From NCBI GenBank assembly GCA_028141885.1, contig JAOIQU010000052.1, positions 1 to 5,081 of the forward strand: a stretch of 5,081 bases of DNA, read 5' to 3'. The position numbers were made by a program, and so were the translations under genes. Under the pieces are notes generated by a model, which did no database searches, had not been told where the DNA came from, and was given only the letters and a program-made list of their open reading frames with translations. Below, piece by piece: positions 1 through 5,080 of this stretch. The DNA is from Flavobacteriales bacterium (GTDB lineage: Bacteria; Bacteroidota; Bacteroidia; Flavobacteriales; UA16). Position 1 is the first letter of the stretch. The number at the start of each line of letters is the position of its first letter.

Positions 1-1
1 T

Positions 2-379
2 GTTCATTTCCAAGTTTTGGCCTGCCTCAAAGTCAGTGGCCCAAGTGTCACCCTCAGCTTGCGCCAAAGTCACACCTGCAGTGCCGTCGCCAGCAACTGG
101 CGCTTGATCAATGCCAATAGTCAACCAGCTGTCGTACTCCAGCTCTGGGAAGGTTCCGAAGAACAAGGGGTTGATCATGTCTGCAGTCAAACCACCGAGT
201 GCATTCTGGTAGAAGCTCGTGCTCGTACGGAGGTACGATGGGTTGATTTCGTCACCTGCGATGGCAGACACAAAGTCTGTTTCGTTTGGTGTGGTCACGT
301 ACACGCGGTATGTGGTCGTGCCAAACACGCCACCTTCAGCGTAGGTCTCCACTGCGAGGTTGAAGCCATTCTGTCCACC
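2..379 (-). other. C-terminal domain fragment, TTYRVYV...[15 protein letters not shown] type (cut by window edge)
   Basis: Residues 1568-1693. Motifs in order: [72 protein letters not shown] and [16 protein letters not shown], with a final segment containing [11 protein letters not shown]. It has no Cys in the visible part, in contrast to everything upstream, and is more hydrophobic. I recall the TTYR.Y and FP.L.YDSW.TIG motifs from other large Flavobacteriales secreted proteins, but no named family. Function is unknown. The frame is still open at position 2, so more protein follows, perhaps including a T9SS sorting domain. Confidence 0.75.
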
Positions 380-3300
380 AGCTGCATCGGCAGCGCATGA
401 GCAGTAGTCACAAGAACCGTCGTTTTGTGTGGCATCTGCGTCGTAGTTGCAAGCCGCGTCATCGGTACATCCGAGGCAGCTCGTGAAGTCACAAGCGCCG
501 GCGTCCGTCGCCGCTGCGTCGTAGTTGCATGCAGAGCTGTCCTGACAGCCAACGATTTCGTTGGCGTCACAAACGCCATCACCGTCCGCGTCACCATCGC
601 AAGTGCCGTCACACAGGTAGCCTGGTTCAGGGTAAATGCAAGGCACGAGATCCGTCACACCGCTTGCAACGTAGTTACAAGCTGTTGGCACAACGCAGCC
701 CTCAACTTCGAGTTCATCACAAACTCCGTCGCCGTCAGCGTCGTTGAGGCACGTCTCGCCGTCACACTCGTAGTAGTCAGGAGCGTAAGTGCAGCTGCCA
801 TCTTCGATGTTGGCATCCATGTTGTAGTTGCACGCCGTGGCATCCATACAGCCCTCGACACAACCGCCGAAGTTGTACGTCGCTGACGAACCGTCCAATC
901 CAGCGCCCGCGAGTTCCACGCCATCGGCAGCGAAGCTCCACGTTTGCTCTCCTGGGTAGTTGTCGGCCACCATGATCAACTGAACACAGGCGTCAGCAGG
1001 TGCACAGAATCGCTCTGAAGCAGAAGCTCCGAAGTCACCACCCGTGACAAGCGTATCGCCGTCCACCAAGATGGTGTACGAACCTTCGCCGAAAGAGCAG
1101 CACATGCCGTCGCTGTACTGGTCAGCGATGTCGAACGTGTAGAGCACACCGCCGTCGAGGCACGTGTCACCGCAACCCGTGAGGGCGTCAGGAGCCACGC
1201 ATGAGCCATCGTCGTTCAAAGCGTTCTCATCATAGTTACAAGCAGTTTCGTCGGTACAACCAGAGCATGACGAGTAGTCACAAGTGGACTCCAAGCCTGC
1301 AGTAACCTCCACATCAATCGAACCGGAAGCTCCCTCCACTGCGAAAGTGTAGGTTGTGCCAGATGCGACATCAGTAATTGTCATCTCAGCACCATTCCAT
1401 CCGTCACTGTAGCTGTCCGCACCGGAAATGGTGTACGTTCCTGGGGCAAGTGCGAAAGCATCGCTAAACGGAGCCCCGTAAGAACCGCCATTCAGTGTCC
1501 AGGAAATTTCTCCAGGCCATGAGCCCGAAGTCAAATCAATTTGGAGCGATCCCATGCTTCCCATGACATAGTCTTGGATGGTGGCGTCTGCATCATAGTT
1601 ACAGGCTGTTTCATCCAAGCAACCTGTGCAGCTGCTGTTGTCACCGCCACACACACCGCAATCGTCAAATTCGAGACCGCTACCTGGAACACCGTCGCAT
1701 CCAGCGCAAGACGTGTCATCTCCGTTGCAAACTCCGCACTGATCGAAGGCGCCCACGCAGTCGTCAACGTCGTCGCAAATGCCATCTGCGTCGGCGTCAG
1801 CTGCACATGAACCTCCGCACTCGCCGAGAGCGTCTTCCACGTTGCCGTCGCAGTCACATTCGCCATCTGCAATGGAAATGCAAGAGCCATCGTCATAATC
1901 CAAGACTGCATCGGCATCGTAGTTACAAGCCGTTTCGTCGGTGCATCCACCGATGCATCCACCAGCGTAGTAGGTCGCAGATGTTCCGTCAAGGCCTTCG
2001 CCAAGCACCTGAGCTCCATCGGCTGTCAAAGACCACGTTTGCTCACTGGGAAAGTTGTCTTGAATAAAGCTCACTTCAATGCAGGCAGCCGCAGGTGCAC
2101 AGAAGGTATGTGAAGCACTCGCTCCGAAGTCACTACCAGTGGCAACTTCTGTTCCGTCTACCAAGATGGCGTATGAGCCTTCTCCGTAAGTGCAGCACAT
2201 GCCGTCAGCATATTGGTCACTGATGTCAAATTGGTACAGGACTCCACCGTCGGCGCAATTTCCGTCGCAATCGACCTGTTCACTGGCTGGGTAAGTGCAT
2301 GTCGATGCACCCACTACAGAAACAGCTGTTGAAGCACTTGCACCATTGTCGAGAGTGAAGGTCTGCGACGCTCCAGAGCCTGCGTCCGTGATGCCGAGCG
2401 CGTTGCCATTCCAACCGTCACCGTAGCTGTCATAGCCATTGAAAGTGTAGTCGCCAGCAGGCAAGTCCAACACGAGACCAACGGCAGCACTCCAGTCGCC
2501 AGCAGCAATGATGGCTCCTTCTGCGTCCACAATCTCCCAAGTGATTTCGTAATTATACGGGCCAGACTCAACCCACGTAATGGTCAACTGACCGTTACCG
2601 TAGGCCTGGATCGTTGCGGTCTCGTCGTAGTTACACGCTGTCTCGTCGATGCAACCCTCCACGTCTTGTGGACAAGCTTCGCATGAGTTGAAGCAGACAG
2701 TGTCTACAGTGGTGGCACCTTCAACAAGTACCACACGATTGACAAACTCAGCGGGGTCAGTGGTACAGGACTCCGTTCCGTCAAACATTTCTGCGAGACC
2801 CCAATCGGCATTGCCCAAGAACTTGTATTCCTGAGCTCCGGCACCCACTGACAATGTGACTGTGTAAATGCCATCGCCATCGCTGTCGTCCATGAAGTTG
2901 GAGTATTGATTCCAGCCATTGAAAGCACCCGCCACAGACATTGACGTAAACGTGGTCTGAGAAGCATCTACTGACAACGTCAAATCGTATGTACACGCAT
3001 TGTCGGGCTCAACTGTTGCGTCGGCATTGTAGTTGTTGGCTCCTTCGTCCATGCAACCCAACACATCTTCGATGGCGGGACAAACGTCGCAAGACTCCCA
3101 GCACACCGCGGGCAAAGTTGTTTCTGCTTCGAGGGTCACCGAACGGTTGGTGAAACCGTCGATTGTCGAAGTACAGGATTCGCCACCTGCAAATTCCTCC
3201 TGGTAGTTCCAGCCGTCGAGGGTGAATTTGTACTCGTAAGTGCCAGGGAGGAGACTCACGGTCAACGTCCAAATGCCATCGCCATCGTCGTCATTCATGG

Positions 3301-5080
3301 GGTTGCAACCGCCACACCAGCTGTTGAAGCTGCCATTGACGAACACTCCACCATAAGCATAGCCTTCGGCATACTGGTTCATGTCTACTTGGAACGTGAG
3401 GTTCACAGGCTCAACCTGGTCCGCACATGAACTGCAAGAACCGTATGTATCGTCGGCCGTTGCGCCAGCAGCAACCTGACGGTTGGCGTAACCAGCGTAG
3501 TCCGTGACCGGGGCGCAATCGCCGCCGTTTTGCATGTCGTCAATCAAGTTCTCTTGATCGGCGAATCCGTTGATGGCATACTTGTACTCGATGGTGCCCG
3601 CAGGGAAGTCGAGGGTCACAGAGTAAATGCCATCGCCATCATCGTCAGTGAGAGCATTGTAGCCATCATTGCCTGCCCATCCCAAAATAGGACCAGTCAC
3701 AAACACATCAGTAAAACTAGTTGCGCCATTTACACTGGCACCAGCATTGTCGAAGCAGTTCATGTCCACGTTGAACGTGGTCGCATACACACACTGACCG
3801 TTGTCAGCGAAAATGTTGTTTTCGTCGTAGTTGCTGGCTGCGGGATCAGCACAACCCGTGCAGGTCGTTCCATCACCGTTACACACGCCGCAACCGTCAA
3901 CTGCGCCAATGCAGTCGTCCACGTCGTCGCAAATGCCGTCGGCATCCGCGTCCACGCCTGAGCCACCGCAAACTCCGCATTCATCAAGCTGGAGGCAAGA
4001 ACCATCGTCAGATGTTGCATCAGCATCGTAGTTGCATGCAGTTGCGTCGGTACAACCAGCACCGCAAACCAATTCTGCACCGTTTGCCACGATTGAAGTG
4101 ACACCAATGTCACCGCTGGAGAATTGAATCTTCACAGAACGAGCGAAAGCCACGCCTGAAACAGTGATTGTATTCTCTCCTAACGCCAGAGCTTGGGCAT
4201 TGCCGTTAAACCAATTGCCGTTGGCCACTGTCTTGGCCACGCGGTAGTTGGCACCGCCGTCAGGGAGTGAAGCAACAGTCAAAACCAAAGTCTGGGCTGT
4301 GTTGCTGCTTGGATCATCGGGAGTGGTCAAAGTCAAAGCATGTGGCCAGTTGCCATTGGGTCCTGCTCCGAATTGGTTGCACTCAGAAATTGGAGTTCCT
4401 GGATCCACCGCATAGCATTCGTCGCGCTCCTCGTCGTTGATTGACAAGAAATCAAATTCCACATCTCCATCAGAGAATTGGAACTTCACTGCTCGGTCGA
4501 AACCAACAGCAGATACTGTTACCGTATTCTCGCCCAAGACGAGATTTTGGGGGTTCCCGAAGAAAGAACCACCATTCGCTGTAGTCTTGAACACCCGGTA
4601 TTGAGCTCCCGCAGGCAATGAGGTCACATTGATGACCATTGTTTGCGCTTCCTGAGAACTGGCTCCATCAGCAATGGTCGTTGCAGTCAACACAAACGGC
4701 CACGCCGCTGCAGATCCGCTCGTAAAGCTGGAGCAAGCGCTGATTGCGACGCCGATGCCGGCGCAAGACGAGCCGTCACCACCACAAACACCACAAGCAT
4801 CGAGAGCGTTGCCGTCGCAGTCGCAAGCGCCGTCAGCGATGCCCTCACCGCCACAAACGCCGCACTCGTCAAGAACGTTGCCGTCACAATCACAAGCACC
4901 TTCTGCAATGCCGTTACCGCCGCAAACACCACATTCGTCAAGAACGTTGCCGTCACAATCACAAGCACCTTCTGCAATGCCGTTGCCGCCGCAAACACCA
5001 CATTCGTCAAGAACGTTGCCGTCACAATCACAAGCACCTTCTGCAATGCCGTTGCCGCCGCAAACACCACATTCGTCAAG
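2..5080 (-). CDS. Giant Cys-rich multidomain extracellular protein, interior fragment (both ends outside window)
   Basis: Reading the reverse strand from 5080 down to 2 gives 1,693 sense codons with no stop. The gene continues beyond both window edges, so internal Met codons are not proposed as starts. The translation is a coherent mosaic of repeats and beta-rich domains in a single frame, which a chance frame could not give. Domain order by residue: CGVCGG array 1-106; N1 113-222; N2 230-339; ACNYD and calcium-type linkers; three CBM/E-set-like domains 434-552, 560-667 and 697-803; duplicated D1/D2 (826-1042) and D3/D4 (1170-1407) block; Asp/Cys linkers to 1557; C-terminal domain 1568-1693. 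Lys is very scarce, while Asp, Gly, Ala, Thr and Cys are abundant. Paired cysteines and Asp-rich loops suggest a secreted, disulfide- and calcium-stabilised protein. Similar architectures are known to me in Flavobacteriales T9SS cargo. A signal peptide and a sorting domain would lie outside the window. The role is inferred to be at the cell surface, perhaps adhesion. No catalytic residues are recognisable. Confidence 0.95.
410..472 (-). repeat. ACNYD-type repeat, copy 11 of 11
   Basis: Residues 1537-1557 read [14 protein letters not shown], then TQNDGSC, a canonical full-length unit. It ends the repeat-rich part of the fragment. After it come a short Cys cluster (DYCSC) and the Cys-free C-terminal domain. 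Confidence 0.88.
491..550 (-). repeat. ACNYD-type repeat, copy 10 of 11
   Basis: Residues 1511-1530 read [14 protein letters not shown], then TDAGAC, one residue shorter than the 21-residue standard. The three Cys are kept and DGSC has become AGAC. It is followed by a short DFTSCL link to copy 11, so the two last copies are nearly adjacent. Confidence 0.85.
551..637 (-). other. Asp/Cys linker with DADGDGVCD calcium-type loop, second of pair
   Basis: The segment reads [15 protein letters not shown], then [14 protein letters not shown]. It repeats the layout of 701-790: aromatic/Pro start, CDG, paired Cys, then the DADGDGVCD loop. It leads into ACNYD copy 10. Calcium binding is inferred from the alternating Asp pattern, which is typical of extracellular calcium loops. 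Confidence 0.78.
638..700 (-). repeat. ACNYD-type repeat, copy 9 of 11 (degenerate)
   Basis: Residues 1461-1481 read [14 protein letters not shown], then VTDLVPC. ACNY is kept, but NYD becomes NYV and DGSC becomes LVPC, removing most acidic residues. The three Cys remain. If these units bind calcium, this copy probably does not. Confidence 0.8.
701..790 (-). other. Asp/Cys linker with DADGDGVCD calcium-type loop, first of pair
   Basis: Residues 1431-1460 read [16 protein letters not shown], then [14 protein letters not shown]. The [12 protein letters not shown] stretch has the DxDxDG spacing of an EF-hand-like or thrombospondin type 3 calcium loop. It sits directly before ACNYD copy 9. A near repeat follows at 551-637, so linker plus ACNYD forms a two-part unit of about 150 bp repeated twice. 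Confidence 0.78.
791..853 (-). repeat. ACNYD-type repeat, copy 8 of 11
   Basis: Residues 1410-1430 read [14 protein letters not shown], then NIEDGSC. The three Cys are kept and the usual NYD is changed to NYN. It closes the second half of the duplicated block and continues with TYAPDYYEC into the Asp/Cys linkers. Confidence 0.87.
860..1180 (-). other. Domain D4: [13 protein letters not shown] beta domain (duplicate of D2)
   Basis: Residues 1301-1407. Motifs in order: [82 protein letters not shown] and [13 protein letters not shown]. It is 107 residues, the same length as D2, and aligns with it without gaps, with most positions identical. All conserved Cys of D2 are kept. The DNA is still recognisably similar, for example around the ILVDG segment (1055-1160 versus 2145-2250). 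This pair is the best evidence for a block duplication. Confidence 0.78.
1199..1261 (-). repeat. ACNYD-type repeat, copy 7 of 11 (extra copy between D3 and D4)
   Basis: Residues 1274-1294 read [14 protein letters not shown], then LNDDGSC, a full 21-residue unit. The corresponding place between D1 and D2 has no ACNYD unit. This copy is therefore the main reason the second half of the duplicated block is longer (834 versus 777 bp). Confidence 0.88.
1265..1573 (-). other. Domain D3: [13 protein letters not shown] beta domain (duplicate of D1)
   Basis: Residues 1170-1272. It contains [56 protein letters not shown] and a closing STCDYSSC. It is the same length as D1 (103 residues) and shares the xLxIxxxSGxxxxEIxW start and the PAG/APGxYTxxGxDSYxDGWNG core. 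The identity is moderate, lower than that of the D2/D4 pair. Function is unknown. The acidic turn may bind calcium. Confidence 0.76.
1574..1624 (-). repeat. ACNYD-type repeat, copy 6 of 11, N-terminal part only (split by domain D3)
   Basis: Residues 1153-1169 read [17 protein letters not shown] and stop at the same point as copy 4. The frame then runs into domain D3 ([14 protein letters not shown]). The tail-like STCDY occurs after D3 at 1274-1288. The identical break point (ATIQ) in copies 4 and 6 shows that the split predates the block duplication. Confidence 0.8.
1625..1879 (-). other. Asp/Cys-rich linker with thrombospondin type 3-like core, second
   Basis: Residues 1068-1152. It starts [13 protein letters not shown], which is half of a CDCDGN unit, then [58 protein letters not shown] and TG. 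The [14 protein letters not shown] core repeats that at 3857-3994. The segment separates the two halves of the duplicated domain block and mixes three repeat vocabularies. It probably forms a calcium-stabilised, disulfide-rich rod. That is inference from the Asp and Cys spacing. Confidence 0.8.
1880..1948 (-). repeat. ACNYD-type repeat, copy 5 of 11
   Basis: Residues 1045-1067 read [14 protein letters not shown], then VLDYDDGSC. All three Cys are conserved and the spacer is two residues longer than in the standard 21-residue copies. It follows D2 exactly as copy 8 follows D4, marking the end of the first half of the duplicated block. Confidence 0.88.
1955..2275 (-). other. Domain D2: [13 protein letters not shown] beta domain
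   Basis: Residues 936-1042. Motifs in order: [83 protein letters not shown] and [13 protein letters not shown]. The D.Y.DGMCC.YG.GSY turn resembles the DSYGDGWNG turn of D1, so D1 and D2 may be distant relatives. Its closest relative in the window is D4, which matches nearly the whole length. Many paired Cys indicate disulfides. Function is unknown, and an extracellular binding or structural module is inferred. Confidence 0.77.
2297..2605 (-). other. Domain D1: [13 protein letters not shown] beta domain
   Basis: Residues 826-928. It opens [19 protein letters not shown], continues [15 protein letters not shown] and [20 protein letters not shown], then [17 protein letters not shown], ending near STC. 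The PAGxYT..G.DSYxDGWNG core is shared with D3 (1265-1573), which is its duplicate. The acidic DSYGDGWNG turn may bind calcium. Such domains recur in secreted flavobacterial proteins and, from memory, in proteins with metalloprotease domains. No protease motif is present here. Confidence 0.77.
2606..2656 (-). repeat. ACNYD-type repeat, copy 4 of 11, N-terminal part only (split by domain D1)
   Basis: Residues 809-825 read [17 protein letters not shown] and stop before the usual DDGSC. The next residues ([11 protein letters not shown]) belong to domain D1. The missing tail appears to resume after D1 as STCTYP at 2288-2305. The same arrangement is seen in copy 6, so this looks like a domain inserted in the repeat rather than a random truncation. 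Confidence 0.8.
2672..2992 (-). other. CBM/E-set-like beta-sandwich domain, copy 3
   Basis: Residues 697-803. Motifs in order: [84 protein letters not shown] and VCFNSCEAC. It shares with copy 2 the GxFNxW turn, the Asp-rich turn, the EYKF strand, the ESCT...D...NR segment and the paired-Cys ending. It carries AGAFNGW, the classical E-set form. It is followed by an ACNYD repeat that opens the duplicated block. Confidence 0.77.
2993..3058 (-). repeat. ACNYD-type repeat, copy 3 of 11 (divergent)
   Basis: Residues 675-696 read [14 protein letters not shown], then TVEPDNAC. The central Cys is replaced by Asn (ANNYN) and the final DGSC by DNAC. It separates CBM/E-set-like copies 2 and 3. Loss of the middle Cys parallels copy 2, so both repeats within the CBM-like section lack it. 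Confidence 0.82.
3080..3403 (-). other. CBM/E-set-like beta-sandwich domain, copy 2 (canonical)
   Basis: Residues 560-667. Ordered motifs are [81 protein letters not shown] and a closing VCWESCDVC. This is the best-preserved of the three copies and shows the NGSFNSW and EYKFTLDGW motifs clearly. Known relatives from memory are tandem modules in flavobacterial secreted proteins. Glycan binding is plausible from the fold resemblance but is not shown by the sequence. Confidence 0.8.
3425..3781 (-). other. CBM/E-set-like beta-sandwich domain, copy 1 (most divergent)
   Basis: Residues 434-552. The order is [23 protein letters not shown], an Asp-rich turn [37 protein letters not shown], then [18 protein letters not shown]. 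The strand-turn pattern and the EYKYAING motif match the EYKFTLDG motif of the next copy. The layout resembles starch-binding CBM20/CBM48-type E-set sandwiches, in which a G.F..W motif and an EYKF-type strand recur. That link is inferred from pattern only. Here the usual NGSFN.W motif is degraded to TGPILGW. The DDDGDG turn could bind calcium. The domain ends in a Cys-rich hinge (SCSSC). Confidence 0.72.
3791..3856 (-). repeat. ACNYD-type repeat, copy 2 of 11 (divergent)
   Basis: Residues read [14 protein letters not shown], then IFADNGQC. The central Cys of ACNYD is replaced by Ser (AASNYD), and DGSC is replaced by NGQC. The unit keeps its first and last Cys, so the middle disulfide partner is lost or rearranged. 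It leads directly into the first CBM/E-set-like domain through VYATTF. Confidence 0.82.
3857..3994 (-). other. CGVCGG unit plus thrombospondin type 3-like Asp/Cys linker, first
   Basis: Residues 363-408 run [13 protein letters not shown], then [20 protein letters not shown], then [13 protein letters not shown]. The [14 protein letters not shown] core has the alternating Asp and paired Cys of thrombospondin type 3-like calcium-binding repeats. It is flanked on both sides by CGVCGG-type half-units related to the array at the other end of the fragment. The inferred role is a rigid, calcium-loaded spacer between domains. A near copy of this core occurs at 1746-1803. Confidence 0.8.
3995..4057 (-). 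repeat. ACNYD-type repeat, copy 1 of 11
   Basis: Residues 342-362 read [14 protein letters not shown] followed by TSDDGSC. This is the canonical form of a short module found 11 times in the window: GCxDxxACNYDxxA, a variable spacer, then DGSC. The three conserved Cys and the Asp/Asn residues suggest a small disulfide-tied, possibly calcium-binding spacer. It is familiar from large marine flavobacterial secreted proteins. It bridges N2 and the first calcium-type linker. Confidence 0.9.
4064..4393 (-). other. Domain N2: beta-rich repeat domain, second of two
   Basis: Residues 230-339, separated from N1 by a short charged linker ([13 protein letters not shown]). It contains [60 protein letters not shown] and a closing [14 protein letters not shown], each matching N1 in order. 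The similarity is clear at protein level, while the DNA has diverged noticeably, so the duplication is old. It ends at a Cys (4064-4066) that leads straight into the first ACNYD repeat. Function is unknown. As with N1, the fold is inferred from strand periodicity only. Confidence 0.75.
4415..4744 (-). other. Domain N1: beta-rich repeat domain, first of two
   Basis: Residues 113-222 of the fragment. The domain begins [10 protein letters not shown] and contains the alternating hydrophobic strands expected of a beta-sandwich ([44 protein letters not shown]), ending near DFLSIN. It aligns by eye with N2 immediately downstream. Shared features include the AQT.V..V.SLP.G..YRV.KT.ANG core, the N.Q.L.LGENT.TVS block and the R.VK.QFS.GD motif. 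I know similar domains only as uncharacterised modules in flavobacterial extracellular proteins and cannot give a family name. Its role is unknown. A protein-interaction or ligand-binding module is the most that can be inferred. Confidence 0.75.
4763..5080 (-). repeat. 69-bp (23-residue) tandem repeat array, CGVCGG...CDCDGN type
   Basis: This is an in-frame tandem array in the coding sequence. Full copies lie at 5012-5080, 4943-5011, 4874-4942 and 4805-4873, followed by a partial fifth copy at 4763-4804 ending DGSSC. Each unit reads [11 protein letters not shown], then [12 protein letters not shown], with four Cys per full copy. By hand comparison the first two copies are identical in DNA. 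The third differs at one silent base (4916 versus 4985). The fourth differs from the third at 14 of 69 bases, about 10 of them silent. The array runs off the window edge, so its total copy number is unknown. The CxxC and CDCDG spacing suggests disulfide-bonded or metal-binding loops, which is inference. Such units are common in marine Flavobacteriales secreted proteins. Confidence 0.93.

Larger units (their letters stand above)
791..2656 (-). repeat. Large internal duplication: ACNYD/D1/D2/ACNYD and ACNYD/D3/D4/ACNYD
   Basis: The first half is 1880-2656 (777 bp) and the second half is 791-1624 (834 bp), separated by the Asp/Cys linker at 1625-1879. The order of parts is the same in both: ACNYD start, DSYxDGWNG domain, STC tail, DQYxDGMCC domain, complete ACNYD unit. 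The second half has one extra ACNYD unit between its two domains. D2 and D4 align without gaps, and stretches of DNA remain similar. This indicates a tandem block duplication within the gene that is older than the 69-bp array expansion. Confidence 0.78.

Noticed and set aside
17..886. Open reading frames on the plus strand (17-400 and 425-886)
   Set aside because: They lie antisense to the clear coding frame, show no domain pattern, and are kept open by the GAC/GGT/TGC-rich codon pattern of the opposite strand.
1531..2019. Minus-strand open frame of 162 codons in another phase
   Set aside because: It overlaps domain D2, ACNYD copies and the Asp/Cys linker in the true phase. Its translation is low-complexity Thr/Ala/Met-rich sequence, typical of a frame-shifted reading.
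3530..3961. Plus-strand open frame of 143 codons
   Set aside because: It is antisense to a CBM/E-set-like domain and a calcium-type linker that are readable on the other strand. It has no recognisable motif or start context.
4687..5079. A minus-strand reading frame with a repeating hydrophobic pattern ([23 protein letters not shown]) that looks like tandem membrane segments
   Set aside because: It is an out-of-phase reading of the 69-bp array. The in-phase reading gives the CGVCGG...CDCDGN repeat and continues without a stop through the whole window, while this one ends at 4687.
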